The translations under genes and the position numbers were made by a program. From assembly GCA_050741915.1 (NCBI GenBank), contig JBOGEX010000053.1:1-54792 (forward strand): a stretch of 54,792 nt of DNA. Direction: 5' to 3'. Shown here one piece after another: positions 7,878 to 16,230 of the stretch. Numbering within the stretch: position 1 is the first letter of the stretch; the number at the start of each line of letters is the position of its first letter. The DNA is from JACCTH01 sp050741915 (GTDB lineage: Bacteria; Actinomycetota; Acidimicrobiia; Spongiisociales; ZC4RG35). Under the pieces are notes generated by a model. The model saw only the letters and a list, made by a program, of their open reading frames with translations. It had not been told where the DNA came from and made no database searches.

Positions 7878-9965
7878 CTATCTAAAGACCACGATCGAAA
7901 GAACCAAGATCAACGTACCCAGCACGAATCCAGTGGCGTACTGCTGCACCCGACCCGTCTGCATCTTCCGAAGCGACGTCCCGGCGGAGTCCGCCGCCGC
8001 CGACAGTCCCCCGATCAAACCGTCGATCCCCCGCTGATCGAGGGAGCCATAAACGAATCGGGATAGGACCACCGAGAGACCGGCGACGCCGTTGACCACC
8101 GCGTCGATCAGGTAAGTGTTGGTCCAGTTGACCGCCCGAGCGATGGGTCCCTTGATCGGGGACACGATGCCGTGCCAGTAGAGGTCGTCGAGGAAGTACT
8201 TGTTTCGCAGCAGCGGATAAAGCAGTGGAATCTCAAGTCGATCCCTTTCGGGCTGGGTGTTGCGCTCGGGGTAAAAGACCAGGTAAGCCAGGGCGATCCC
8301 CAGCAGTCCGGCGAGCACACCGGGGATAAGGGCGGCGAGGTCGAATGAGGTCGGCGATGCAACGGGATGGAAGACCGCACGGTTCTCGACCCAATGATGA
8401 AAACCAGTGAAAACTCCCGGGATGTTGATCCAACCCGCCGCCACCGCCCCCACTGCTAGGGCGACGAGAGGAACGGTCATGACGCGGGGCGATTCGTGGG
8501 GGTGGCCGTGACCGAGGTAATGGCCATGGAAAGTCAGAAAGACCATGCGGAAGGTGTAGAAGGCGGTTACAAACGCAGCGACGATGCCGAGCCACATCAC
8601 CAGGGTGTACCCCTCGTGATTGAAGGTGGCGAGGATCTCGTCCTTCGAGAAGAAACCGGCCAGCGGCGGGATTCCCGAGAGCGCCAGGGCCCCCACCAGG
8701 AAGGTTCGATAGGTGACGGGCATGTGCTTTCGCAGTCCTCCCATGTCACTCATGTTGTTCGAGTGAACGGCATGGAGCACCGAACCCGCTCCCAGGAAGA
8801 GCAGGGCTTTGAAGAAGGCGTGGGTCCAGAGGTGGAACAGTCCGGCCGTGTAACCGCCTGCCCCGAGCGCAGCGACCATGTAACCGAGCTGGCTGACGGT
8901 GGAGTAGGCGAGGACGCGTTTGATGTCGTCCTGCACCAAAGCCAGCAGCCCGGTGATGAAGAGGGTGGCGGCCCCAATCCCGAGGATCCACGTGCGGACT
9001 TCTGCCCCCATCCCTTCGTAGAACGGGAACATGCGAGCAATTAAGTAGACGCCAGCGGTGACCATCGTGGCGGCATGCATCAGGGCGGAGACTGGCGTCG
9101 GTCCGGCCATTGCGTCTGGCAGCCAGACGTGAAGCGGGAACTGAGCCGACTTCCCCATCGCTCCGAAGAAGATCAGTAGCCCGGCTACAACCGCAACGCC
9201 CCCGAGGGCTGCCAGCCCTGCATCGGCCGCCTCGAGGATCTCGGTGAAACGGAAAGTGCCGACGGTCAGTCCGAGGATCACGGTGCCGATCAGCAATCCG
9301 AGGTCGGCGACCCGGTTGACGTAGAACGCCTTCATCGCAGCCGAGGAGTTCTCCTTCTGTTCCCAGTAATGCCCGATCAACAGATAGGAAGCGAGCCCGA
9401 CCCCCTCCCAACCGATAATGAGCTGCACCAGATTGGGGGCGGCCACCAACACCAGCATGGCCCCGGCGAAGAGGGAGAGATTGGCGAAGAAGCCGGGCAC
9501 CCGAACGTCGCCGTGCATGTAGCCGACCGAGTAGATGAAGACCAAGAGGGAGATGGTCGTGACGACCACGAACATCATGGTGGAGAGTCCGTCGACCACC
9601 CAGCCGAACTCGAAGAGGAGGGGCCGGCCGTTGCGAACCCCGATCCTTGCGATCTCGAACTGGACCTCGCGGGCCACTCCCTGGGTGATGTTGAGCACGA
9701 AGAGAGCGACGGCGTAGACCCAGTCGATGGCCATCGCCCCGATGGCGAACTCGGCCCCGTGTCGTCGCATGCGGCTGCCGAAGAAGAGGCACAGCAGCAT
9801 GGCGATGAAGGGAAGAACCAGGAGGATGCCGGCGTACTGGGCCAGCGCCCCTCCGTCGGATAGGTGGTGGGCCTCTTCGGCCACCGAGGCGACCAGGGCG
9901 CCTATGAACAAGAACGGGGTCCGTGCGTCACCGGCGGCGAGTATAAAGAGGCGCCTAGGCGGCAA
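7878..9965 (-). CDS. nuoL: NADH-quinone oxidoreductase subunit L (cluster 1)
   Basis: The distal proton-pumping subunit, up to 695 residues, with the conserved Glu in LIIGWEGVGLASYLLIGHYW, the FPLHVWLPDAMAGPTPVSAL motif, AYSTVSQLGYM, and a long C-terminal lateral helix and anchor. The start is uncertain. The outermost ATG (9965) lies inside direct repeat A and upstream of a TATACT box (minus strand, 9945-9940), so a TTG near 9912 or GTG near 9885 may be the real start. It is separated from nuoK by about 2 kb holding a TMEM175-like gene and a nucleotidyltransferase/XRE pair, so it probably needs its own promoter. Confidence 0.92.
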   Translation of the reverse strand: MPPRRLFILAAGDARTPFLFIGALVASVAEEAHHLSDGGALAQYAGILLVLPFIAMLLCLFFGSRMRRHGAEFAIGAMAIDWVYAVALFVLNITQGVAREVQFEIARIGVRNGRPLLFEFGWVVDGLSTMMFVVVTTISLLVFIYSVGYMHGDVRVPGFFANLSLFAGAMLVLVAAPNLVQLIIGWEGVGLASYLLIGHYWEQKENSSAAMKAFYVNRVADLGLLIGTVILGLTVGTFRFTEILEAADAGLAALGGVAVVAGLLIFFGAMGKSAQFPLHVWLPDAMAGPTPVSALMHAATMVTAGVYLIARMFPFYEGMGAEVRTWILGIGAATLFITGLLALVQDDIKRVLAYSTVSQLGYMVAALGAGGYTAGLFHLWTHAFFKALLFLGAGSVLHAVHSNNMSDMGGLRKHMPVTYRTFLVGALALSGIPPLAGFFSKDEILATFNHEGYTLVMWLGIVAAFVTAFYTFRMVFLTFHGHYLGHGHPHESPRVMTVPLVALAVGAVAAGWINIPGVFTGFHHWVENRAVFHPVASPTSFDLAALIPGVLAGLLGIALAYLVFYPERNTQPERDRLEIPLLYPLLRNKYFLDDLYWHGIVSPIKGPIARAVNWTNTYLIDAVVNGVAGLSVVLSRFVYGSLDQRGIDGLIGGLSAAADSAGTSLRKMQTGRVQQYATGFVLGTLILVLSIVVFR

Positions 9966-9981
9966 GCCTTTGACCAGGAAC
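9936..9981. repeat. Direct repeat A bounding the nucleotidyltransferase/XRE islet
   Basis: 46 bp matching 11324-11370 at about 80 percent of positions. In copy B the block holds the promoter-like AGTATAAAG, a GGGAGGT ribosome site and the TTG start of the TMEM175-like gene. Copy A keeps the same layout (TTG ACC AGG AAC) but meets TAA at 9988. On the minus strand it supplies TATACT just upstream of nuoL. Confidence 0.75.
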
Positions 9982-10007
9982 GCCCACTAATCCGCTGTGG
10001 TTGATCC

Positions 10008-10120
10008 GAAGTTTGGCGCAGGACGACCGGTTCCTACGAAATTTGTCGCAGGGCGACCAGGGGTGGGTCGTGGTGCGCCAAATTTGCCTGGAGATGGTCG
10101 TGGGGCGACGAATTTGGTGG
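10008..10120. repeat. AAATTTG palindromic element (family R3), copy 1
   Basis: Two direct units of the form GAARTTTGNCGCAGGRCGACC (about 10009-10030 and 10039-10060) are followed by two inverted units (10062-10087 and 10093-10120), giving a large imperfect cruciform. It sits 8 bp past the stop of the XRE gene. The central part closely resembles 44209-44265 beside the decayed VapBC. Confidence 0.75.
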
Positions 10121-10128
10121 CAGTAAGC

Positions 10129-10650
10129 CTAACGATCGGCCTTCGTCGAGCGATCGGAGATGACGAGAGCAAACCGACCCGCTGCAATGGAAACACGCAG
10201 CTCGAGCGTTCCTCCAAGGGCCTCGACAAAAGCGCGGAGGGTTGACAAACGCACGTCCGGTCGGCGTTCGAGCTTGGAGAGGTCGGACTGGGAGATTCCC
10301 AATCGGGCCGCCAGGTAGGTTTGGGTGAAACGGGCCCGCCCGCGCAAGTCGGCCAGACTTGCTCCCTCCGCGGGACGGTGCCGGTCGAGAAAGGCGCGCC
10401 ACAACGGAGAGGTGCCGTACATCGAGTACTCGTCTACCAGTCGGAGCACGCTCTTGGCAAGCCTTCCGCATGGATTGGCGAGAATGCTCCGGACCAGCGG
10501 AGCCCAATCGCCGAGGTCTCCCCGATCGAGGATGTCAACCACCGCCGCCAGGGGCAGGTTCTCGGGCTCGGTATCCTCGGCATAGAGGAGATGACGATGG
10601 ATCACTCCGTTCCCGCCCGTTCCAGGACCGCCACTGCCAGCCGCCGGCAA
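10129..10650 (-). CDS. XRE-family HTH protein, likely partner of the adjacent nucleotidyltransferase
   Basis: 173 residues. The C-terminal half holds a helix-turn-helix of the XRE/Cro type (LADLRGRARFTQTYLAARLG then ISQSDLSKLERRPDVRLSTL), followed by a short strand-rich tail (LRVSIAAGRFALVIS). The N-terminal half is unrecognised. It overlaps the upstream nucleotidyltransferase gene by 49 bp, so the two are co-transcribed. In MNT or AbiE-type toxin-antitoxin systems a DNA-binding partner represses the operon, so this protein is the likely antitoxin or autoregulator. That role is inferred. Confidence 0.75.
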   Translation of the reverse strand: MPAAGSGGPGTGGNGVIHRHLLYAEDTEPENLPLAAVVDILDRGDLGDWAPLVRSILANPCGRLAKSVLRLVDEYSMYGTSPLWRAFLDRHRPAEGASLADLRGRARFTQTYLAARLGISQSDLSKLERRPDVRLSTLRAFVEALGGTLELRVSIAAGRFALVISDRSTKADR

Positions 10651-11282
10651 TGATCAACCACCGTCTGCCAATTGGACCACCGCACCGCCAGCCCCCGATA
10701 GGCAGCCAGATCAACCTCGGAGAGGTCGCCGGGCAACGGTTCGGCTAGCTGGCGGGCCACCTGGGTCGCTACCCGACGGCCGCCAGGGCCATGTTGGTCT
10801 TCGTAGAAATCGTCGATTGAGTACAAGACTTCGGCGGCCCTGTCATGGCCAAGCCGATCCGCCAGAGCGACGACGTCGAGATAGTCGCGAGTGGCGTTGC
10901 GGACGAGACAAAGCCAGGCTTTGATCCGGGTGATCTCCTCGAGGGTGGGCACTCGAATCTCGTGCTCTCCAACTTGGTGGCTTTCCACTTCCAGAGGAAT
11001 GCGACGGATCAGATTTCTCACACCGGTTTCGACGCCGTCCAATCGGCCCAGGATCAACACCGGGCGGCGGATCCGAGCCGTCACCCATCCGGAGGAAGCT
11101 TCCAAGGCTTCGAGCACTTGATCGAATCGGCTCCGAAGGTCGGAGATGACATGGTCATCGTCGAAGGAGACTCGGTGCTCGGCATGAAGCGCTGCCGCCG
11201 ATCCTCCGACCAAAACCGCGTCGGGGACCAGGTCTTGCAGCCTGGCGGCAGCGGCCAACACCGCCTCCCAGTTAGTGATCAT
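10602..11282 (-). CDS. Nucleotidyltransferase-fold protein (AbiEii/MNT-like), possible toxin
   Basis: 226 residues with the Pol-beta nucleotidyltransferase signature: a GGSAAALH loop at about residues 26-33, then acidic DDDH (about 41-44). A helical C-terminal half contains KAWLCLVRNATRDYLDVVAL, the (K/R)xxRDxxD stretch seen in AbiEii and minor nucleotidyltransferase proteins. Such proteins transfer nucleotides to tRNA or proteins, acting as toxins or in defence. First gene of a two-gene operon with an XRE regulator. Its ATG lies within a palindromic operator, so autoregulation is probable. The pair is inserted between nuoL and the TMEM175-like gene, bounded by direct repeats. Confidence 0.75.
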   Translation of the reverse strand: MITNWEAVLAAAARLQDLVPDAVLVGGSAAALHAEHRVSFDDDHVISDLRSRFDQVLEALEASSGWVTARIRRPVLILGRLDGVETGVRNLIRRIPLEVESHQVGEHEIRVPTLEEITRIKAWLCLVRNATRDYLDVVALADRLGHDRAAEVLYSIDDFYEDQHGPGGRRVATQVARQLAEPLPGDLSEVDLAAYRGLAVRWSNWQTVVDHCRRLAVAVLERAGTE

Positions 11283-11305
11283 AAGCTCTATGGATTATAA
11301 TCACT
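11274..11305. promoter_or_regulatory. Palindromic operator and promoter of the nucleotidyltransferase/XRE pair
   Basis: AGTGATCATAA (11274-11284) and TTATAATCACT (11295-11305) form an inverted repeat with one mismatch and a 10-bp spacer. On the minus strand it contains a TATAAT box 11 nt before the ATG at 11282, so a bound repressor would block the promoter and the 5' leader would be very short. Confidence 0.7.
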
Positions 11306-11323
11306 AGTACTGTCACCCACGAT

Positions 11324-11370
11324 GGCAAGTATAAAGAAGCGTCCTGGGAGGTAAACCTTTGACCAAAAAC
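11324..11370. repeat. Direct repeat B bounding the nucleotidyltransferase/XRE islet
   Basis: The functional copy: TATAAAG box, GGGAGGT ribosome-binding site and the TTG start plus first codons of the TMEM175-like gene. It pairs with repeat A at 9936-9981. Confidence 0.75.
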
Positions 11371-11937
11371 CGGCTCGAAACCATCACGGACGGGGTGCTG
11401 GCAATCGTCATCACCATCATCGTCCTGGAGCTGCACGTGCCCGATACCGCAGGGCTAGCAGGACTCCGGGAGAGCCTCCCCTTGATCGCCGCCTACGCCT
11501 TTACCTTTCTGCATATCGGAATCTATTGGAACAACCACCACAACCTCGTTCACTCCGTCAAGCAAATCGATGGTTCGGTGCTGTGGGCCAACCTGGTGCT
11601 GTTGTTCTGGTTGTCGCTTTTTCCGTTCGTGATCAGGTGGTTCGCGGAAGCCGGCCTCGCTTCGATGCCGGTGGCGGCGTTTGGGGCGGTGCTTTGGCTG
11701 GCCGCGATCTCGTACTTCTTCTTGGTGCGGGCGCTGATCCGAGTCGAGGGGTCGGACTCGACGGTGGCCCAAGCCGTGGGCAAGGACCGCAAAGGGTGGG
11801 CTTCGACGTTGATCTACACCGTCGCTATTCCCCTCGCCTTTGTGAACCCCGCCATCGCCGTGGCCCTCTATGCCGTAGTGGCCTTGATGTGGCTCATCCC
11901 CGACCGCCGCTTCGAGCGGGCATTAGACGCCAGCTAG
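11359..11937 (+). CDS. TMEM175-like (DUF1211) membrane protein, putative K+ channel
   Basis: 192 residues, about six hydrophobic helices. The N-terminus NRLETITDGVLAIVITIIVL is the family hallmark (RxxxFSDxVxAI pore helix) and FLHIGIYWNNHHNL matches the second conserved block. Bacterial homologues form leak-type potassium channels. The TTG start is preceded by GGGAGGT at good spacing. It is transcribed against complex I cluster 1 and converges on nuoK, with a hairpin between them. Its 5' end is part of the direct repeat that bounds the toxin-antitoxin islet. Confidence 0.85.
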   Translation: MTKNRLETITDGVLAIVITIIVLELHVPDTAGLAGLRESLPLIAAYAFTFLHIGIYWNNHHNLVHSVKQIDGSVLWANLVLLFWLSLFPFVIRWFAEAGLASMPVAAFGAVLWLAAISYFFLVRALIRVEGSDSTVAQAVGKDRKGWASTLIYTVAIPLAFVNPAIAVALYAVVALMWLIPDRRFERALDAS

Positions 11938-11943
11938 CTTCCC

Positions 11944-11992
11944 TTTTCGCGACCCCGGGGGTCCGAAACACGGCACCTCCGGGTAGCGAAAA
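11944..11992. terminator. Hairpin between convergent TMEM175-like gene and nuoK
   Basis: TTTTCGC plus GACCCCGG (from 11944) pairs with CCGGG plus TAGCGAAAA (ending 11992) with one mismatch and a bulge. A-rich and T-rich ends on both strands suggest a bidirectional terminator. Confidence 0.5.
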
Positions 11993-12015
11993 CACCAAAG
12001 GTCGTCCTTTCCGGC

Positions 12016-12321
12016 CTAGAGATGCATGAGGTTGAAGTCGTCGACGTTGGCCGAGGAACGGTTGCGGAAGATCATCAGCACGATCGCCAGCCCGATCCCT
12101 ACCTCGGCCGCGGCGACCGTGATAACGAAGATCGAGAACACCTGACCCACCGCCAGCTCGGTCCGCCAAAGCGACTCGAAGGCGATCAGGTTGATGATGA
12201 CGGCGTTCAACATCAGTTCGACGGCCAAAAGCACCATCACCGCGTTGCGGCGAACCAGCAATCCGTAGACCCCGAGCGAAAAGAGCAGCGCGGCCAGAAT
12301 GAGGAACTGGTTGACCAGCAT
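12016..12321 (-). CDS. nuoK: NADH-quinone oxidoreductase subunit K (cluster 1)
   Basis: A 101-residue membrane subunit with three helices. Both conserved proton-path Glu are visible: in NAVMVLLAVELMLNAVIINL and in AAAEVGIGLAIVLMIFR. The ATG overlaps the nuoJ stop by one base. It is the last gene of the nuoA-K block; nuoL is about 2 kb further on. Confidence 0.94.
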   Translation of the reverse strand: MLVNQFLILAALLFSLGVYGLLVRRNAVMVLLAVELMLNAVIINLIAFESLWRTELAVGQVFSIFVITVAAAEVGIGLAIVLMIFRNRSSANVDDFNLMHL

Positions 12322-12869
12322 CAGGCCTCCTGCGCCTCTTCCTCGGCCGGCGAGAGGTCCTTGCGGGCGAGGGTGATTCCCCCGATCAGGGCGGCGAGCA
12401 GCAGGAACGAAACCACTTCAAAAGGGACGACGAAACGACCCAGCAGAGCCTCACCAAGGAGGCCGGTATCGGTGGCCTCGCCCACGCCGGCGACCTCCAT
12501 CCCCGAGAAGGCCTGGATCGAGCCCCACGAGAGCACGGCGAATAAGAGTGTGGAGACGATCACCGCCGGCGCCCGACGCTTGTGATCGAGAGCGACATCT
12601 CGACCCAAGGGAGCGCGGGTGATCATGATGCCGAAGAGGAAGAGAACGATCACCGCCCCGATGTAGACCAGCACCAGCGTCAGGGCCACAAACTCGGCCG
12701 AAAGAAGGAGAAAGAGCCCGGCGGAGGAGGCGAGAGCCCCCACCAAGAAGAGGGCGGCCCGGATCACGTTTTGGGACGTCACTACCCGCACCCCCGAATA
12801 CATCGAAGCCAGGGCCAGCAGGGCGAAGACCCAGTTGACCGGTTGCGAGATCCACTCGCCGACATTCAT
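12321..12869 (-). CDS. nuoJ: NADH-quinone oxidoreductase subunit J (cluster 1)
   Basis: A 182-residue subunit with five predicted helices, including the conserved third-helix stretch LTLVLVYIGAVIVLFLFGIM (pi-bulge helix). NuoJ helps couple quinone reduction to proton movement. It lies 10 bp after the nuoI stop and overlaps nuoK by one base. Confidence 0.93.
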   Translation of the reverse strand: MNVGEWISQPVNWVFALLALASMYSGVRVVTSQNVIRAALFLVGALASSAGLFLLLSAEFVALTLVLVYIGAVIVLFLFGIMITRAPLGRDVALDHKRRAPAVIVSTLLFAVLSWGSIQAFSGMEVAGVGEATDTGLLGEALLGRFVVPFEVVSFLLLAALIGGITLARKDLSPAEEEAQEA

Positions 12870-12879
12870 CGATCGGAGC

Positions 12880-13368
12880 TCACGTCTCGGGCGGGGGCGG
12901 GACCGTCGTCATCCAGTCCTGCAACCGGTCCATGTCGTGCATCATCTTTCCCATCGCCTGCTCGGAGTACTCATAGTCGGGTGACCAGAAGAGAGCGTCG
13001 AAGGGGCAGACCTCGACACAGATCCCGCAGTACATGCAGAGGGCGTAGTCGATGTCAAAGCGGTCGAGAGTCGCCCGCACCTTGATTCGGCCTCCAGGCT
13101 TGTCGGGTTGCTTCTCCTCCTTGTGTCCTTCGATATAGATGCACCAATCGGGACATTGACGGGCACAGAGCATGCAAACGGTGCAGGCTTCCTGGTCCAA
13201 GGCGATGACTCCCCGAGCCCGCGGCACCAAGGTCTCCTTCACCACCGGGTAGTTGACCGTGTTGAGGTACTTCTTCGGCATGAAGATGGTCTTCACCATC
13301 GTCTTGAAGGTGACGGCCATGCCCTTGGCCATCCCCCGGCCGGGAATCGTCGGAAGCCGGCTCGTCAT
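12880..13368 (-). CDS. nuoI: NADH-quinone oxidoreductase subunit I (cluster 1)
   Basis: A 162-residue peripheral-arm ferredoxin-like subunit holding two [4Fe-4S] clusters (N6a, N6b) with ligands CTVCMLCARQCP and CMYCGICVEVCP. The start at 13368 (MTSRLPTIPGRG) makes an ATGA overlap with the nuoH stop. A longer frame adds residues antisense in character. Without NuoEFG in this cluster, NuoI is the outermost encoded redox subunit and the likely entry point for electrons from an external donor. Confidence 0.92.
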   Translation of the reverse strand: MTSRLPTIPGRGMAKGMAVTFKTMVKTIFMPKKYLNTVNYPVVKETLVPRARGVIALDQEACTVCMLCARQCPDWCIYIEGHKEEKQPDKPGGRIKVRATLDRFDIDYALCMYCGICVEVCPFDALFWSPDYEYSEQAMGKMMHDMDRLQDWMTTVPPPPET

Positions 13369-14384
13369 GCGATCACCTTGAGAACGCCGGTGGCCAAGAT
13401 ATTGGCGAGAGAGATCGGCACCAGCCACTTCCAGGCAATCGACTGGAGTTGGTCCTCGCGGAAACGGGGGAAGGTCCAACGAAACCAGATCATGAGGAAG
13501 ACCAGCACTCCGACTTTGGCGAAGAGAATCAGAGGGCCAAAGATGTTGAGCTGGGTCTCAGAAAGCCCGGGTGCCCAATAACCACCCAGGAACAAGGTGG
13601 CGGCGATGGCGGAGAGTGAGAACATGTTGGCGAACTCGGCCAGGAAGAAGAAGAGAAAGCGAAATCCCGAGTACTCGGTGATGTAGCCCATCACCAACTC
13701 CGACTCGGCGATCGGCATGTCGAAGGGAATCCGGGCCAGTTCGGCCAGCGAGGCGATGATGAAGACGCCAAAGCCGACAAACTGGACCAGGACGAATGGC
13801 ATTCCGAAAGACCATCCTCGTTCGGAGAACCAGGCCGCTTGCGCTTCGACGATCCCCGTCAAGGACATCGTTCCCGCCATGATCACCACGCCGACGACGG
13901 CCAGGATCAGGGGCAGCTCGTAGGCGATGAGTTGCCCCGCCGCCCGCAACCCGCCGATGAGCGAGTACTTGTTGGCCGACGACCAGCCCGCCATCAACAC
14001 GCCGATGGTCGAGAGCGAGGAGATGGCGAGAACGTAGAAGACCCCGAGGTCAAGGTTGCGCGCCACCACGTCAGGTCCGAGCGGGATCGGCACGAGGATT
14101 GCCACCGCCGAGACCAGCACCAGGACCGGGGCCCACTTGTAGACCGAGCGATCGGCCTCGGCCGGGACCAGGTCCTCTTTCTGGAAGAACTTGACCCCGT
14201 CGGCGATGAGCTGTGCCCAGCCCCAACGCCCGCCGGCGAAATAGGGCCCGACCCGGGACTGCATCTTGGCCGAGAGCTTCATCTCGGCGAACCCCACCAC
14301 CATCCCCACCAGCGGGATGATCAGCGCCGCCACCAGGAGCTTGATGACTAGTTGCACCCAGAAGTTGGAGAGAAGCTCCATCAT
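13365..14384 (-). CDS. nuoH: NADH-quinone oxidoreductase subunit H (cluster 1)
   Basis: A 339-residue membrane subunit linking the quinone cavity to the proton arm. Conserved elements include QSRVGPYFAGGRWGWAQLIA, the DGVKFFQKED loop and IPFDMPIAESELVMGYITEY. Compared with the cluster 2 copy (ETNRAPFDLVEAEQELVGGF) the quinone-site loop reads ELARIPFDM, a difference that may reflect another lineage or donor. ATGA overlap with both nuoD and nuoI. Confidence 0.93.
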   Translation of the reverse strand: MMELLSNFWVQLVIKLLVAALIIPLVGMVVGFAEMKLSAKMQSRVGPYFAGGRWGWAQLIADGVKFFQKEDLVPAEADRSVYKWAPVLVLVSAVAILVPIPLGPDVVARNLDLGVFYVLAISSLSTIGVLMAGWSSANKYSLIGGLRAAGQLIAYELPLILAVVGVVIMAGTMSLTGIVEAQAAWFSERGWSFGMPFVLVQFVGFGVFIIASLAELARIPFDMPIAESELVMGYITEYSGFRFLFFFLAEFANMFSLSAIAATLFLGGYWAPGLSETQLNIFGPLILFAKVGVLVFLMIWFRWTFPRFREDQLQSIAWKWLVPISLANILATGVLKVIA

Positions 14385-15571
14385 CGGTCGACATCTCCGA
14401 GAACGAAATCGAGCGAGCCCATCACGGCGATGATGTCGGGGATGATCGCCCCCTCCAGGATCCAGGGCAGGATGGAGAGGTTGGAGAATGAGGCGGAGCG
14501 GATCTTCAGGCGGTAAGGGCCGAGGCCGCCGTCGGAGACGAGGTAGTAACCCATCTCCCCTTTGGGATTCTCGGCCCGGACGTAAACCTCGCCCTTGGGG
14601 ACCTTGATGATCTTGGGCACTTTGGCCAGGAGGGGGCCGCTGGGCAGGCCATCGATCGCTTGCTGGACGATCCGGGCCGACTGCCGGATCTCCTGGAGGC
14701 GCATGTACCAGCGGTCCCAGCAGTCACCGTTCTCGCCGGTGGGGATCGAAAACTCGAACTTGTCGTAGGGCAGGTAGTCCGACACTTTGCGCAGGTCGAA
14801 GCTCACCCCCGAAGCCCGCAGGTTGGGACCGGAAAGCCCATAGGCGGCGGCAACCTCGGCGGGGATCACGCCCACTCCTTTAGTACGAGCGAGGATGATC
14901 TCGTTGCCCGCCACGAGGTCGTCGATCTCCTCGCAGGTCTCGATCACCTTGTCCATCGCCGCCTTGGTCTCGGGAAGAAAGGTCTTGGGCAGGTCCTGGA
15001 TGATCTTGCGCGTGTCGGAACCGGCACCGGCGGCAGGCTTGACCCCGCCGATCCGATTGAAGTTGGGGTGAAACCGACCGCCGGTGACCGACTCGAGCAG
15101 ATCGAGCACCCGCTCCCGATCTCGCAAGGCGAAGAAGAGTGGAGTGGCGGCGCCGAGTTCCAAGGGATAGGAGGCCATAAAGATGAGGTGGCTTGAGATG
15201 CGGGCCATCTCGGTGAGTATCAGCCGGATGTACTGAGCCCTCTCCGGCACCTCCAGATTCATCAATTTCTCGGCGGCGACAATGAACGGCACCTCGTTGG
15301 CGTAGCCCGACACCCAATCGATGCGGTTGATCAGGGTGGTGATCTGGGCGTAGCTGCGAACCTCCGACAGCTTCTCGTAGCCCCGGTGCATGTAACCGAT
15401 CACCGGCTGCACATTGTGCGTGCGCTCGCCATCGACCTGGGCGACGAGCCGCAAGACCCCGTGGGTCGAAGGGTGCTGGGGGCCGATGTTGAGTGTCATC
15501 TCGGGGGTCTCGAGTTCGATCGACACCGCCGCTTCCGAGAGATGACGAACCAGATCTTGTTCGAGAACCAT
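14381..15571 (-). CDS. nuoD: NADH-quinone oxidoreductase subunit D (cluster 1)
   Basis: A 396-residue peripheral subunit at the quinone-binding site next to cluster N2. Carries NIGPQHPSTHGVLRL with the conserved quinone-site His, and YMHRGYEKLSE. It overlaps nuoH by four bases and nuoC by one. Of normal length, without the 60-residue acidic N-terminal extension found in the cluster 2 copy. Confidence 0.94.
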   Translation of the reverse strand: MVLEQDLVRHLSEAAVSIELETPEMTLNIGPQHPSTHGVLRLVAQVDGERTHNVQPVIGYMHRGYEKLSEVRSYAQITTLINRIDWVSGYANEVPFIVAAEKLMNLEVPERAQYIRLILTEMARISSHLIFMASYPLELGAATPLFFALRDRERVLDLLESVTGGRFHPNFNRIGGVKPAAGAGSDTRKIIQDLPKTFLPETKAAMDKVIETCEEIDDLVAGNEIILARTKGVGVIPAEVAAAYGLSGPNLRASGVSFDLRKVSDYLPYDKFEFSIPTGENGDCWDRWYMRLQEIRQSARIVQQAIDGLPSGPLLAKVPKIIKVPKGEVYVRAENPKGEMGYYLVSDGGLGPYRLKIRSASFSNLSILPWILEGAIIPDIIAVMGSLDFVLGDVDR

Positions 15572-16230
15572 CAGGCCTCCGGGTTCTCCGTGCTGGGTTC
15601 GTCGGCGCTCGCCTCAGCGTCGCCACCCTGTCCTGGCATTCCTTCGACGTCGACCTTCCCCGGCCAGGGTTTGACCTCGCGGGAGAGGAGCGGGAACGAC
15701 TTGCGTAGTGGATGTCCCAGAAATCCTTCTGGCAGATAGAGCTTCTGCAACTGGGGATGACCGGGAAAGTCGATCCCGAACATTTCGGCGGCTTCCCGCT
15801 CGTGCCAATTGGCCCCGACGTAGACATTTACCAGGCTCGGAATCGAAGGTTGATCCTTGCCGATATCGGTGGAGAAGATCACAAGGTTGCCCTCGTTTAG
15901 GTCTCCCACGGCCGCCATCACCTCGTATCGTTCCTCGACCTCACTCGACAGCTTCTCACCCTGGGCGACGTCATTCGACCAATCGATCGCCGAGAGCCAC
16001 GAGAAGAACCCCAGCCCGAACTCGTCGCGGGCCGCGGTCAAAGAGGTGACCCAACTGGCGGGATCGACCCGGATCTTGGCGGTCTCGAAATTGATCTCGG
16101 CTCGTCCTCCGACGGAGTGGGCGATCGAGTTGGCGAGCTGTTCGAGAGCGGACAGCTCCTCGGCTTCCGGCCTCGCCACCTCCTCGGTCTCCGTCTCGGT
16201 CCGGTTGGCCTCAGACGGGTTGACGGTCAC
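15571..16230 (-). CDS. nuoC: NADH-quinone oxidoreductase subunit C (cluster 1)
   Basis: A 219-residue 30-kDa subunit of the peripheral arm. The family signature is NWHEREAAEMFGIDFPGHPQ followed by LRKSFPLLSR. It has an acidic N-terminal extension (TETETEEVARPEAEEL) and an acidic C-terminal tail. The GTG at 16230 (TVNPSEANRTE) overlaps the nuoB stop by 20 bp; longer frames antisense to nuoB are rejected. Confidence 0.9.
   Translation of the reverse strand: MTVNPSEANRTETETEEVARPEAEELSALEQLANSIAHSVGGRAEINFETAKIRVDPASWVTSLTAARDEFGLGFFSWLSAIDWSNDVAQGEKLSSEVEERYEVMAAVGDLNEGNLVIFSTDIGKDQPSIPSLVNVYVGANWHEREAAEMFGIDFPGHPQLQKLYLPEGFLGHPLRKSFPLLSREVKPWPGKVDVEGMPGQGGDAEASADEPSTENPEA

Noticed and set aside
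6717..8066. Plus-strand frame of about 450 codons opposite nuoM and nuoL
   Set aside because: Asp/Glu/His/Gln-rich sequence produced by reading membrane-protein codons backwards; no start signal.
9936..11370. Nucleotidyltransferase/XRE islet as a classical insertion sequence
   Set aside because: No transposase and no terminal inverted repeats; only direct repeats bound it.
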